DNA from: Oxynema aestuarii AP17
GTDB taxonomy: Bacteria; Cyanobacteriota; Cyanobacteriia; Cyanobacteriales; Laspinemataceae
Direction: 5' to 3'
Assembly: GCF_012295525.1 (NCBI RefSeq)
Contig: NZ_CP051167.1
Span: 2,418,001 to 2,482,000, forward strand
DNA: 64,000 nucleotides
The notes beneath the pieces were generated by a model. It had not been told where the DNA came from. It saw nothing but the letters and a program-made list of their open reading frames with translations, and searched no databases. The translations under genes and the position numbers were made by a program. Positions 26,363-36,419 of the stretch are shown here, in pieces; position 1 is the first letter of the stretch; every line of letters starts with the position of its first letter.

Positions 26363-26656
26363 TTATTGGACAATTCCGGTACATAGAGGACAGGTGCATC
26401 CGGAACGGGCATTAAATCGGTGTTCGGCGCGATCGCCCGGGCGAAAATTGGGAGTGTTGACGTGGGTGCGATCGCCCCAAACGCCAGCCAGATCGCCGCT
26501 TACTTGCGATAAATCGATCGCGGAGTGGGACACGGGAGTCGCCGTGGGGACGGAAGGCGCGGCGAAGGCGACCAAGGGTTTGAACAAAGCGACAATGGCG
26601 CCGATCGCGATCGCGATCGCCACGGCGATCGGGTGGGACAGTTTGAAAAGTTTCAT
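26363..26656 (-). CDS. Small secreted or membrane-anchored protein with C-terminal CTCPLCTG
   Basis: A 97-residue protein. The N-terminus has a positive start and a hydrophobic stretch (AVAIAIAIGAIVALFKPLVA) ending AFAAPS, consistent with a signal peptide cleaved near residue 33. The mature part is short, polar, and ends in RSGCTCPLCTGIVQ, three closely spaced cysteines that could bind metal or form disulfides. No family recognised. Confidence 0.6.
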   Translation of the reverse strand: MKLFKLSHPIAVAIAIAIGAIVALFKPLVAFAAPSVPTATPVSHSAIDLSQVSGDLAGVWGDRTHVNTPNFRPGDRAEHRFNARSGCTCPLCTGIVQ

Positions 26657-26776
26657 ACTCGTAGAAAAAAAATAGACGAACGTCCTTAAATTGTTTGAAG
26701 AAAACCAATAAAAAGGGTTCCTTAAAAGTTTAACACTATTATCGCGATCGCCTAGGGCCGTCGGTTGCCCGGTCTT

Positions 26777-27448
26777 TTAGTGAGAATGGTCGTGGTGGCT
26801 GCGATCGTGGGTTTCGATTTGTTCTGAAAGCCAGCGAGCAAACTCTTTTTCTAAGGTAAAGGCTTCTTGTTCTAATTTATTCTCTCGATAGTTTTCATTC
26901 GCTCTTTTATATTCTTTAAAATATTCATATCCAAATTTTCCTAAACTGCCGAGTTCTTCGTATTGTTGGCAGTGGGTCAGTTCGTGGGCGAGGAGAACAA
27001 TTTGCTGTAAATCTCCCGGTTGGTAGGGTTGTTTGATATAAATTTTATTGCCGTAAACTTGCGCGTTGGACTGACCGACATTAATTTTAAAACTGGCAGC
27101 GACCCAATCTTCCATCAGGGTTGCATCGTAAACCACTTCCACGCGATCGACGAGATCGCCAAAGTAGGGTCTCAAGAATTGTTTTTGCGTTTCGTCGAGG
27201 GGTTGGGGGCGAGTATTGTTGGATTCGATCACTTGCGCCGCCGCTTGATAGGCGATCGCCCCCATTTGTCCCCACGCTTTTTCTAACAAGGGTTTGGGCA
27301 TTTTGCCCCGACAGAGTTGCCCGCCGACGGTTGCGGAAGGGGGACAGGAAGAGACGCGGGGTCGAACGTCACGATGATAGAAGGTGACGCTGAAGATCGT
27401 CAGCCCGAGAAATGCACCAAAAAGTTTAATGGGATGGGAGGTTTGCAT
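26777..27448 (-). CDS. Secreted HExxH protein (DUF4157-like), putative metalloprotease
   Basis: A 223-residue protein with an N-terminal signal or anchor segment (LFGAFLGLTIFSVTF) and a domain containing IVLLAHELTHCQQYEELGS, where HELTH is a thermolysin-type zinc motif. A later EQEAFTLEKEFARW could supply the third ligand Glu. The fold resembles DUF4157 domains and the one at 20250-20470. The His-rich tail ETHDRSHHDHSH may bind metal. Probably periplasmic or extracellular; substrate unknown. Confidence 0.75.
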   Translation of the reverse strand: MQTSHPIKLFGAFLGLTIFSVTFYHRDVRPRVSSCPPSATVGGQLCRGKMPKPLLEKAWGQMGAIAYQAAAQVIESNNTRPQPLDETQKQFLRPYFGDLVDRVEVVYDATLMEDWVAASFKINVGQSNAQVYGNKIYIKQPYQPGDLQQIVLLAHELTHCQQYEELGSLGKFGYEYFKEYKRANENYRENKLEQEAFTLEKEFARWLSEQIETHDRSHHDHSH

Positions 27449-27840
27449 GACCTCAAAGATTACTTAATCGTCTCTATTTATAGTTTTTCTTCCATTGATG
27501 TAATGCCCCCGGACAAAAAGAGTTTTGAATCAATTCAAAATGAATTAAATCCGAAAAATCACCTAGAGCGATCGCTTTTAAAGCTTTTTTAAAAAGCAAA
27601 ATTAATTCAAACAGATAGGTGATTTATTTTCTCAAAAATTGTTCCCGCGCATCGATCGAAACGATCGATGCAACAGAAACAACTCTTTCAATGAATCCGA
27701 GAATTGGGCTGACACGGACCAACTCTCATGGTATGGCAACCCTCTTGTTGCTGAGAGTTTGTTCTCTTTGAGTTGAATTCACTCAAAAATCGTAGACTGA
27801 GGGCGATCGCCTCGACCCTTACCCTTCCCCTGGGTAGCAG
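27449..27840. other. Intergenic region with two strong hairpins
   Basis: It holds the palindrome GCATCGATCG-AAA-CGATCGATGC (27649-27671) and the nested hairpin AACTCTCA (27721-27728)/TGAGAGTT (27752-27759) with inner GCAAC/GTTGC. These may be a terminator for the DUF4214 gene or a small RNA. No credible protein gene. Confidence 0.5.
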
Positions 27841-28728
27841 CTACCGGGGGCGTCTGCGTCGCGCTTCGTCGCTATTTTCGATATCGCGGCGAATGTCGCG
27901 CAAACTTCTCCCTCGGGCCAGGGCTTTTCTATAGGTTCTCAGCCCGCTACGATCGGCGTTGCGACCCAAAACTTCTCGATAAATGCGGTTGATGGCCCGT
28001 TCGGCTTCGTCGCTGTAGGCGATATCTTCGCGAACTTTTTCTAAATCCCAACCGCGCGCTAAGGCGCGTTGGTAGGTATCCATTCCCCGGCGGTCCGGTT
28101 CGCGGTCGAGCACGTCTTCATAAATTTCTTCGATCGCGTCTTCGGCGTCGCGACTGTAGGCGATATCTTCCCGAACGCGATCGAGGCTCCAACCGCGTTC
28201 GAGGGCTTCGACATAATCGCGAGTGACGCGCAAACTGGGACGGCGATCGAGCATTTCGCGATAAAGGCGGCTGACTTGTTCTTCCCAGCGTCGTTGTTGG
28301 CTTTCTTGCGCTTGCAGGTAGGCGCGCTGACTCGCCCGCGAACGGGAAACGACCTCGTAAATTTCGTCTGCCGCGCGATCGCATTCGGACAGGGCCGGAT
28401 TGGTGAGGGCGGCGGTTCTGCCGTAAGCGCGAACGCACTCGTCTTCGAGTTGCTCGAAAAAGGCCAAATCGCAGCGATCTTTATCGCTTCCCGCTTGGTT
28501 GTAGCAATCGTCAAGTTCCCTACAGGCGCGAACGAAGCGGGCGGCGCGATCGGAATGACTCGACGGCGCGCGGTAGAGATCGGGTAAGTTCAAGCTCGCC
28601 GTCCAACTGCCTCGGGCTTCACAGCTTTGCCCTGCGGAGGCGGGTTCGGGGACGGCCACGGTGAGGGCGGACGCGATCGCGATCGCCGAGACCAAACTCA
28701 ATCGGGTCCATATCTTGACTGACTTCAT
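27841..28728 (-). CDS. Secreted protein with three DUF4214 repeats
   Basis: 295 residues from ATG 28728, preceded by GGAGAG eight bases upstream (the frame opens with a TTG at 28743). A signal peptide ends in PEPASAGQ. The N-terminal half is Cys-containing (SCEARGSW, CRELDDCYNQ, CDLAFFEQLEDEC), suggesting disulfides. The C-terminal half has three ~42-residue DUF4214 units, each with a pattern like IYREVLGRNADRSGLRTY followed by LARG.SL..IR.DI..S.EA. DUF4214 occurs in secreted and surface proteins. The exact role is unknown. Confidence 0.85.
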   Translation of the reverse strand: MKSVKIWTRLSLVSAIAIASALTVAVPEPASAGQSCEARGSWTASLNLPDLYRAPSSHSDRAARFVRACRELDDCYNQAGSDKDRCDLAFFEQLEDECVRAYGRTAALTNPALSECDRAADEIYEVVSRSRASQRAYLQAQESQQRRWEEQVSRLYREMLDRRPSLRVTRDYVEALERGWSLDRVREDIAYSRDAEDAIEEIYEDVLDREPDRRGMDTYQRALARGWDLEKVREDIAYSDEAERAINRIYREVLGRNADRSGLRTYRKALARGRSLRDIRRDIENSDEARRRRPR

Positions 28729-29155
28729 CGATATTCTCTCCAATCACGACGGTCAGCGAGAGAATCCAAGCTCGCGTTTCAGGCCCCACCCCACCCTTGC
28801 GATCTCCCGATCCGAGAGCAATTCACCCATCAATTTTCCCCAAGATTGATGACTTTCGCTGACAAACAGTTGTTCCGCCTTTGTTTCAGACGGTTCCTCA
28901 ATCTCTTTGCACGGTTCGCGCAAGGCGATCGGTAAAGAACGCAAAATTTTTTTGTGGGCAGAGTTTTAAGCTGACCGATCGATGTTTTCCTAACTCATTT
29001 CTCCGGTTAATTCTACCAATAAGAGGTCGTCTTTCTAACCCCTCTTAAACAGACCTTAAACAGAGCTTAGCCCCGATTGTCTCGGAAGACACACGACGAC
29101 CCGTGTGCTACTCCCCCCTTCCCCTTCCCGACTCCCCACGCTCAGCCGTTCCCCA
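28729..29155. other. Gene-free region
   Basis: About 430 bases upstream of the DUF4214 gene and downstream of the pentapeptide-repeat gene (both on the minus strand). It contains the DUF4214 promoter by position. No protein or RNA gene was recognised. Confidence 0.45.
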
Positions 29156-30094
29156 TCAGGGACATTTCCCCTTTTTTCCATCGGGCAGAAGCGCGTCACA
29201 CAGATTTGCTCCCGTCAAATTAATATCCTCGACAATGGCATCGGTGAGAATCGCATTCGTCAAGCTCGCTCCCGTCAAGTTCGTGCGCGTCAAATTCGCT
29301 TCTTTTAAATTCGCTCCATTCAAATTCGCCCCGCTTAAATCGGCATCGCTCAAATCAGCCCGTTCTAAATCGGCTTTTTCTAAAAACGCCCCTTGTAAAC
29401 TGGTATTGCTCAAATTGGCATCGCGCAAGCTGACCCCTTGCATCAGTGCCCCGCGCAACATCGCCCCGCGTAAATTGGCTTGTCTGAGACTGGCACTGTT
29501 GAGATTGGTGCCGTTGAGATTGGCTTTCGTAAAATTGACGCCGACCAACTCCGCCCCGGTTAAATTGGTGCCCACTAACTGCGCTTTGGTCAGGTTCGCC
29601 CCTTCCATGTAGATGCGGGCCAAATCCGTACCACTGAGGTTCGCTTCCTCTAAATTGGCATTGCCCAAATCGATCAAAAATAAGTTAGCGCCGAGCAGTT
29701 GGGCGCCGATCAAACTCGCCCCACTCAAATTGGTTCCGGTCAGATTGGCCCCGGTCAGATCCGATCGCTCCAAATTGGCATCGCTCAGATTCGATCCGGT
29801 TAAATCGGCAGCTCTCAAGTCAGTTTCCCTCAAATTGGCGGCAGACAGGTTCGTACTGCTGATGTCCGCTCCAATTAAATTAGCGCGGCTGAGATTGACT
29901 CCGATCAGGTCGCAGGCTTGACATTGATTGAGATCGAGTAAGCGTTGGAGATCGGCGGGGTTTTGGGCGTCGGCGACGGATCGTAGCCCCAGACTGGCGG
30001 CGAGAGTCCAAACGGCGATCGCCGTCCTCCGACGGAGAACCCGACTCGACGAAGGGATAAATGTTTTCACGGAGAGAAGATCTTGGATCTGCAT
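29156..30094 (-). CDS. Secreted pentapeptide-repeat protein
   Basis: A 312-residue protein. After an N-terminal signal-like segment (TAIAVWTLAASLGLRSVADAQ) it consists almost entirely of A(N/D)LxX pentapeptides from about residue 60 to 305 (for example LSRANLIGADISSTNLSAAN), which form a right-handed quadrilateral beta helix. The repeats are regular with almost no breaks. There is no catalytic domain. Pentapeptide-repeat proteins are abundant in cyanobacteria and mostly of unknown function. The antisense strand also stays open because of the repeat periodicity and is not a gene. Confidence 0.9.
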   Translation of the reverse strand: MQIQDLLSVKTFIPSSSRVLRRRTAIAVWTLAASLGLRSVADAQNPADLQRLLDLNQCQACDLIGVNLSRANLIGADISSTNLSAANLRETDLRAADLTGSNLSDANLERSDLTGANLTGTNLSGASLIGAQLLGANLFLIDLGNANLEEANLSGTDLARIYMEGANLTKAQLVGTNLTGAELVGVNFTKANLNGTNLNSASLRQANLRGAMLRGALMQGVSLRDANLSNTSLQGAFLEKADLERADLSDADLSGANLNGANLKEANLTRTNLTGASLTNAILTDAIVEDINLTGANLCDALLPDGKKGKCP

Positions 30095-30196
30095 AAAGAG
30101 GGCAACCTATGGAGTCCCGTAGTGCATCATAGCTTCACTTTTATGGACTTCCGCACCCTTGAGGTCCGATTTCTCCCAGAATTCCAGGATTTCCGG

Positions 30197-32698
30197 TCAC
30201 ATTGCTTTTTGGTGCGATCGCCCCGCCAGGGCCATCCCTTGAGCTTTGAGATCCACAACCTGATTGGGCAAGTAAACCCGAAAAGACGACCCTTTACCCA
30301 GTTCGCTCTCGACGCTAATATATCCGCCCATTAACTGGCAAAAATGACGGCCAATGGCCAAGCCTAACCCGGTTCCGCCATATTTGCGCGTGGTCGAGAC
30401 ATCCGCTTGCATGAACGGCTCGAAAATGCGCTCGATCTGCTCCTCGCTCATACCAATGCCCGTATCGGCGACCTCGAATACAATCGCCCCCACCCCATCC
30501 ACCCGACCGACGCCGCCCCAAGCGCGATTTTGCTTCGCAGACGCTTCGCGAACGCCCTCCCATTGTGCGACCCGATCGATGCGTAGAGAAATACGACCCG
30601 ATTCGGTAAATTTTGCCGCATTACTAATCAGGTTGAGTAAAATTTGCTGAACTTTGGTCAAATCGGCGTGCATTGTCCCTAAATGCGGGTCGCATTCCAC
30701 CTCGAAGACATTCCCATTTTTCTCGATTAACGGTTGCGTTGAGGTGACGACGACATCCACTAAGCTGGCAATATCGAAAGTTTCGAGATACAGACCCATT
30801 TGACCCGCTTCGATTTTAGAAATATCGAGGATATCGTTAATTAAATTCAGTAAATGCTTGCCAGATTTGCGGATTTTATCCAAATCGGGAATTAAATCTT
30901 CATACCCCAAGTCCTCGGCTTCTTCTTCGAGCATTTCACTATAGCCGACGATCGCGTTGAGGGGCGTTCGCAATTCGTGACTCATATTCGCTAAAAAGGT
31001 ACTTTTAGCGCGATTGGCCGCTTCCGCCCGCTCTTTGGCGGTGCGCAAAGCTTCGAGAACTTTGAGGCGCTTGCTGCTTTCTTCTTGCAAGAGATTGGCC
31101 GCCCGGGTGAGTTCCGCAGTGCGTTCTTCGACTCGTTTTTCTAGCTCGTTGTGGGCTTTTTGCAAGGCGATTTCTGCCCGTTTGCGATCGCTGATATCGG
31201 TCGCAATGCCACAGACGGCATAAGGATAGCCGGATTCGTCGTAAAGGGGGAATTTATGAGAAATATAGGTATGTTCCCCATCCACGTGGGCGATCGCTTC
31301 TTCTAATTCCAAAGGAACGCCCAATTGCAAAACTCGACGCTCTCGTTCCCAAATGGTTTGGGCTTGTTCGCGAGGAAATAAATCGAAATCGGTTTTTCCT
31401 AAAATGTCCTGGCGCGATCGCTCCAATAGGGTTTCGTAACGACGGTTGACTAATAAGTAACGCCCTTGCAAATCTTTCAGATAGATCGTGGCGTTGGAAT
31501 TGTCGAGAATCGCCTGCAAGCGGGCTTCACTTTCCCGTAACGCCGCTTCCGCTTGCTTGCGTTCGCTAATATCTTCGACCATCGCCAAACCGTAGGCAAT
31601 GCTGCCGTCGCGATCGCGCAATCCGGTATAAGTCACCCGCGCCCAGCGAATTCTACCATTGCGCTCGACGAGTCGTTTTTCAATTTCATAACTTTCGATT
31701 TCTCCGGCCATCACCCGCTCGATATACGGTCTTTCTTTCTCTCGATCCTCTACATGAGTGAGGTCTTCTAGAGTGAGCTGGCTAAATTCCGAAGGGTTGT
31801 AACCGAGGAGGCGGCGAAATGTGCGATTTACATGAGAGATTTGGGCGCGATCGCCTTCGCATAACACCATCGAGATCGGACAGTCATTAAAAATGCGGCG
31901 AAACCGTTCTTCACTCTCGCGCAAGGCGCGTTCCGCCTGTTTGCGATCGCTGATATCGCGGACGATCGCCTGCAACACCTTGCGTCCGCCGACTTCCATC
32001 GTCGTCAGCGAAACTTCTGCCGGAAATTGAGACCCGTCCACCCGTCGGTGCAGCCACTCAAACGAACAACTCCCCATCTCCAACGCCATCTCGATATACT
32101 CCCGCGCCAAACTCAGCGAGTCCCGTCCGTTCGGTTGCATCGGCGGCGAAAACTCGCTCGGATGCTTCCCGCAAAAGCGATCGAGGGATTCGCAACCGAA
32201 CAGTTTCAAGGTGGCCCGGTTGCAGTCGAAAAAAGAATCTTCATCGAGCAACATCACTGCATCTCGGGTAGCTTCGTAGAGTTGCCGAAATTTCCGCTCC
32301 GATAACTGAACGCATTCGAGATAGCGCGTCTCGACGGCGGGGAGTAAGCTGGCGTCTTCAACCGGACGCACTACGGCGTATAGGTTCCCTTCTTCCGATT
32401 GCGCGAACCGCCAGACTAAGCGCATGTAATGTCCGTGTTTGTGGCGGTAGCGGATCTCGAAAAATCCCGGCGATCGCCCTTTGTGGCGACGGGTGATTTG
32501 AGCGATTTGTTCGAGGGTATCGGCAATATCGTCGGGGTGAACCCAGTCTAACCAACGGTGCGATCGCAACTCCGACTCCGTCCATCCCAAGGTCTTTTCC
32601 CACGCCGGATTGACTTGTTGAAAATATCCTCGGGTATCGATAATTCCAAACAAATCCGGCGAAAGATTGAAAAAGACTTTATATTCTAAATTTTCCAT
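30197..32698 (-). CDS. Multi-PAS sensor histidine kinase
   Basis: 833 residues from ATG 32698 (TTG 32704 opens the frame). Four PAS/PAC domains in series: about 5-120 ([18 protein letters not shown]), 130-260, 265-385 and 388-510 ([20 protein letters not shown]). These are followed by a coiled coil, a HisKA domain with the phosphoacceptor in [20 protein letters not shown], and a HATPase_c domain ([12 protein letters not shown]-like N box, [19 protein letters not shown]). No transmembrane segment and no receiver domain, so it is a soluble kinase that must phosphorelay to a separate regulator. No response regulator gene adjoins it. Confidence 0.93.
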   Translation of the reverse strand: MENLEYKVFFNLSPDLFGIIDTRGYFQQVNPAWEKTLGWTESELRSHRWLDWVHPDDIADTLEQIAQITRRHKGRSPGFFEIRYRHKHGHYMRLVWRFAQSEEGNLYAVVRPVEDASLLPAVETRYLECVQLSERKFRQLYEATRDAVMLLDEDSFFDCNRATLKLFGCESLDRFCGKHPSEFSPPMQPNGRDSLSLAREYIEMALEMGSCSFEWLHRRVDGSQFPAEVSLTTMEVGGRKVLQAIVRDISDRKQAERALRESEERFRRIFNDCPISMVLCEGDRAQISHVNRTFRRLLGYNPSEFSQLTLEDLTHVEDREKERPYIERVMAGEIESYEIEKRLVERNGRIRWARVTYTGLRDRDGSIAYGLAMVEDISERKQAEAALRESEARLQAILDNSNATIYLKDLQGRYLLVNRRYETLLERSRQDILGKTDFDLFPREQAQTIWERERRVLQLGVPLELEEAIAHVDGEHTYISHKFPLYDESGYPYAVCGIATDISDRKRAEIALQKAHNELEKRVEERTAELTRAANLLQEESSKRLKVLEALRTAKERAEAANRAKSTFLANMSHELRTPLNAIVGYSEMLEEEAEDLGYEDLIPDLDKIRKSGKHLLNLINDILDISKIEAGQMGLYLETFDIASLVDVVVTSTQPLIEKNGNVFEVECDPHLGTMHADLTKVQQILLNLISNAAKFTESGRISLRIDRVAQWEGVREASAKQNRAWGGVGRVDGVGAIVFEVADTGIGMSEEQIERIFEPFMQADVSTTRKYGGTGLGLAIGRHFCQLMGGYISVESELGKGSSFRVYLPNQVVDLKAQGMALAGRSHQKAM

Positions 32699-33484
32699 TG
32701 CCAATGTTGCCCTGGTTTTAAATCAGTTTATTCGTTACTTTTTCGCTTCAACTCCACTGCAGATACGACCCTTGTTTGATTTTAGATTTGAACCCTTCGA
32801 TGAGAGCGCCGAGATTATAAACTCTAGATTGTAGATTTCCGATTGCAATAGTTGAGGTGACCCACGTCACAAAAGGCGATCGCGAAGTCCCAAGCAGGCG
32901 CGATCGCCCTTTCCCGAACACGAAGGCTTTTCTCTCTCCGAAAATTCACTCGATCCGCCCTCTTGTCCGTCCTCACTCCCGTTAACGCGCTCCGGCGATC
33001 CTTCCATCGATCGCGCCAACCCCAACCGAATCCCCCACGTTCTCGGTCTGTCGCCATCCACCATTCGGTCAGGAAATCCTCACCATAGTCCTGAAGCAAT
33101 CCAACCCGATCTTATCGTCCGTCGGGCGATCGGGACTCCGATTCGCTCAAAATCCCCCCGTTCGCGATTTTGAAACCATTCACCCAAGATGTTGAGCTGG
33201 TTTCATTCGCCACTTCAACCCAGTGAATTACTCCGAACGTTTCCAGGCCGGATGGGTTCCACACGGGTGACGACCGCGTTCGATTATTTTGTATCCAAAA
33301 AATGCTTAATTTAATGCTTAATTTTCCCCATCAATTCTCAAACTTAAAGGACGTTCCTCTGTAAAGAAGAACGTCCTCAGTTGGCAATGTATCGGTCAAC
33401 GAATCGATCGAATCGATGCCAGTTTATGGGGGCGGAAACTGACAAGATTCGGACGCGAATTCAACTTTTCTCGAATCCTAGGGA
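32699..33484. other. Gene-free region between histidine kinase and tandem small genes
   Basis: About 780 bases with several HIP1 sites in 32870-33020 and no reading frame that looks coding. Near its right end it holds the terminator hairpin at 33348-33377. Upstream promoter signals for the kinase are not recognisable. Confidence 0.45.
33348..33377 (-). terminator. Terminator of the tandem 64-residue genes
   Basis: AGGACGTTC (33348-33356) and GAACGTCCT (33369-33377) pair perfectly. In the minus-strand transcript the stem is followed by TTTAAGTTT. It lies about 110 bases past the stop at 33485. Confidence 0.65.
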
Positions 33485-33679
33485 TTAGCTCATCGTCGAA
33501 TGGGAGCGATCGTAGGATTCGCGGAAACTCGGATTCGGTTTACCTTGAATATTGCTCCAATAATCGGTCGGATCGACTCCGACTTCTTCGGCACTTCGGC
33601 TTAACATTGATTGCTGCCGATTTTTGATCGTGTGGTGGTGGCGCATCATTAAAGCTCGGGCGCGATCTTGCATAGACAT
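33485..33679 (-). CDS. Small conserved protein, tandem paralogue 2
   Basis: A 64-residue hydrophilic protein beginning MSMQDRARALMMRHHHTIKN. It shares most residues with the gene just upstream at 33732-33926 (MRHHH, IKNRQQSML, RSAEEVG, YDRS.STMS). ATG 33679 is preceded by AGGAG at good spacing. No known domain. Two copies with separate ribosome-binding sites suggest a useful small protein, perhaps stress-related, but function is unknown. Confidence 0.8.
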   Translation of the reverse strand: MSMQDRARALMMRHHHTIKNRQQSMLSRSAEEVGVDPTDYWSNIQGKPNPSFRESYDRSHSTMS

Positions 33680-33731
33680 TTTCCCATTCTCCTGTTTTCA
33701 AATCATTTCAATAGTTAACGGTCTCAAGGCT

Positions 33732-33926
33732 TTAGCTCATCGTCGAACGGGAGCGATCGTAAGACGTTTCAAATTCAGAAAGGGGTTTCCCTTGAATGGT
33801 CGTCCAATATTCTCCGGGATCGATACCAACTTCTTCGGCACTGCGGCACAACATCGATTGCTGTCGATTCTTAATCATGTGATGGTGACGCATCATTAAA
33901 GCTCGGGCGCGATCTTGCAAAGACAT
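33732..33926 (-). CDS. Small conserved protein, tandem paralogue 1
   Basis: A 64-residue paralogue of the following gene: MSLQDRARALMMRHHHMIKN at the start, identical C-terminal STMS. ATG 33926 has AGGAG upstream with normal spacing. The two genes are 52 bases apart on one strand, likely one transcript ending at hairpin 33348-33377. The HHH and the RQQSML segment are conserved between copies. Unknown function. Confidence 0.8.
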   Translation of the reverse strand: MSLQDRARALMMRHHHMIKNRQQSMLCRSAEEVGIDPGEYWTTIQGKPLSEFETSYDRSRSTMS

Positions 33927-34560
33927 TTTTTGATTCTCCTGATGTTATTGATGATTTTTGGTGGTTTTTTTCTGCTCTGTAATCACTATACAATAGAATT
34001 CTGTAAAAAATGATACAGAAACGTCAATCTTAACAAAAATTCATTATTTGGGGGTGCATCAGTTGAAATGCATATCTGGTAAGCGTTTGAGAGAGATCTT
34101 GGATCTTCGAGAACGCTCCAGTTTTGGGGGAAGGGCAGCGATCGCCCGGGGATCGCTAGACGGTGGGGGGTTGCTTCGGGCGATCGCGCAGTCCTTCGCC
34201 GTCGGTCTGGATGGGGTATTTATTCACTTTTTAATTGCCATTAATAGACCCGATCCCCAGAGAAATTAGAGGGAGTTTGAAGCATCGGGATCGGAGTTTT
34301 CGGGGGTTCGATCGCGTCCTATTTCTGATACCAACTGCTTTTTGTTTGAAGTCGTTTCAGGCGCCAACCATCGCCGAACTTTTGCGATCGAGGGAACCGT
34401 CGTGCGCGATCGCCGGACCGTTTCTCCAGGAATTCATTTGTCACGAAACGATCGCCTATCCGCCAAAAAAGGCCAAAAAAATAGACTTCCCCAAGTCCTG
34501 GAGAAGCCAAGCCGAGCCAAAATCGAACGGCAGTTCCCGGCGATCGCACCGGGAGATCGT
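33927..34560. other. Gene-free region
   Basis: About 630 bases between the small-gene pair and the branching enzyme. It contains an AT-rich stretch near 33960-34050, probably the promoter region of the pair, and several CGATCG sites. Short open frames here look accidental. Confidence 0.45.
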
Positions 34561-36150
34561 TTAAAGAGGGCGGTAAACTCGATAATTGATATTCGGGAAA
34601 ATATTATCGATCGCCTCGACTTTTTCCAGCCATCCCGAATCGACCTTGTCCTGATTGAGATCGTCGTAAATTTTATTGAGGCGCATCAAATGCGATCGCG
34701 TCCGGCGCACCGCATAAGGCACCATCGTTCCCGTCCGCATAATAAACGCCCAGTCCGACGACTGCGCCAGCAACAATTCCCGCGCCGCCTGATTGAGCGC
34801 GCGTAACTCCAACTCGTCCGCAGGTTCGCGGTAACTCAACTCGATCACCCGTTCCGCCGCCTTGTGCAAATGCGGGTAAATCCAGGCATTCGTTTCGTTG
34901 AGCCAATACTCGTGGAAGCCCTTGTAACCCCAACTCGACTGCGACGGACGGCAAACTTGCTGGGTCGGTTCCGCGCGCAAATAATCCGCCAAATGGGTCA
35001 TGTCGTAAGTATTTTGGTCGTACCACGACTTGCGGAACAAATAATCGATAAACCACGGGCCCTCATACCACCAGTGACCGAACAACTCCGCATCGTAAGG
35101 CGAGACAATAATCGGCGGACGCTGCATGATCCCGTGGAGGTGTTCCACCTGGCGTTCGCGGTTGAACATAAAATTCCCCGCGTGTTCCGTCGTTTTTTCC
35201 CGGGCCCAGTAGGGATCGTAAAGCGCCTTATCGCCCAAACCCAAACCGCGCCCGGTAATCTTGTGGTATTTAATTCCCGTATTTTTACGCTGTCCGTTGG
35301 GCATGATGTACGGTTTGATATATTCGTACTCCGCTTCCCAACCTAAATCTTTGTAAAACTCTCGATATTCCGGCGCGCCGGGATATCCGACCTCCGAAGA
35401 CCAAACCTGTTGGGACGATTCGTGATCCCGTCCGAAGGCGGCAACCCCGCACTCGGTAAAAATCGGGGCGTAAGTCCCAAACCGAGGACGGGGACGGGCG
35501 TACAGAATCCCGTGTCCGTCGGTGAGGAAATATCGCAACCCTGCGTCGGCGAGCATCCGCTCGACTCCTTCGTAGTAGGCGCATTCCGGCAACCAAATCC
35601 CTTTTGGCGGACGCCCGAAATTCTCCTCGTAATGTTCGCAGGCGACCTGGATTTGCGCCCAAACCGCTTGCGGATACATTTTCATCAACGGTAAGTAGCC
35701 GTGGGTGGCGCCGCAGGTGATAATTTCGAGATTATTCGTATCTTGGAATTGTTTGAACGCGGTGACCAAATCGCGATCGTAACGCTCCCACAGTTCGCGG
35801 GCGGCATTGAATTCCGCCGCGTAATGTTCGGCCAAATAACGGATGTGACCGTTATGTGCGTTATGTTCGATTTCTAATTCGGTCAGTTCTTCCAGTTTGG
35901 CCAGATGTTCGTCGTAACGATCTTGCAGGAGTGGATCGCGCAGCATCGACACCAACGGCGGTGTCATGCTCATGGTGATTTTGAAATCGATCCCATCTTG
36001 CTTTAAACCTTCAAAGACTCGCAATAATGGGATGTAGGTTTCAGTAATCGCTTCGTAAAGCCATTCTTCTTCTAGAACGTAGTCACTTTCGGGGTGTCTG
36101 ACGAAAGGAAGATGGGCGTGGAGAACTAGAGCAACGTAGCCAATAGCCAT
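34561..36150 (-). CDS. GH57 1,4-alpha-glucan branching enzyme
   Basis: Introduces alpha-1,6 branches into glycogen. It belongs to GH57, unrelated to the GH13 GlgB. The N-terminus GYVALVLHAHLPFVRHPE is the family start. The nucleophile is Glu189 in WLPECAYYEG and the acid/base Asp353 in VSPYDAELFGHWWYEG, matching the well-characterised Thermus enzyme. Length (529) is right, with the C-terminal helical DUF1957 part. No other glycogen genes adjoin it. Confidence 0.93.
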   Translation of the reverse strand: MAIGYVALVLHAHLPFVRHPESDYVLEEEWLYEAITETYIPLLRVFEGLKQDGIDFKITMSMTPPLVSMLRDPLLQDRYDEHLAKLEELTELEIEHNAHNGHIRYLAEHYAAEFNAARELWERYDRDLVTAFKQFQDTNNLEIITCGATHGYLPLMKMYPQAVWAQIQVACEHYEENFGRPPKGIWLPECAYYEGVERMLADAGLRYFLTDGHGILYARPRPRFGTYAPIFTECGVAAFGRDHESSQQVWSSEVGYPGAPEYREFYKDLGWEAEYEYIKPYIMPNGQRKNTGIKYHKITGRGLGLGDKALYDPYWAREKTTEHAGNFMFNRERQVEHLHGIMQRPPIIVSPYDAELFGHWWYEGPWFIDYLFRKSWYDQNTYDMTHLADYLRAEPTQQVCRPSQSSWGYKGFHEYWLNETNAWIYPHLHKAAERVIELSYREPADELELRALNQAARELLLAQSSDWAFIMRTGTMVPYAVRRTRSHLMRLNKIYDDLNQDKVDSGWLEKVEAIDNIFPNINYRVYRPL

Positions 36151-36419
36151 AGTGTATTGTTTTGGAGTGAGCGATAAAACTGACGCGGGTTTGGGGAAAG
36201 TTTACAGTATTTTAAGATTCTAGAATGCAACGGATTGAAACAATTTTGCCGGGGCTTCGGAGGCGATCGCCCGTTTTGTTTTGATAGTTTGCAAGACACC
36301 TACACGGTATCGATCGCGTCTTAGGGAGAAAACCCGTGCGCGGTTTGGCTCGATTGACCCTATCTTAAGCTGAAAAGCCATCTCATCTCCCCATCTGGGG
36401 ATATTTAGCAAGTTGACCC

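Noticed and set aside
29103-29921. Long plus-strand open frames opposite the pentapeptide-repeat gene
   Set aside because: They result from the regular codon periodicity of the repeats on the other strand and have a repetitive, non-protein-like composition.
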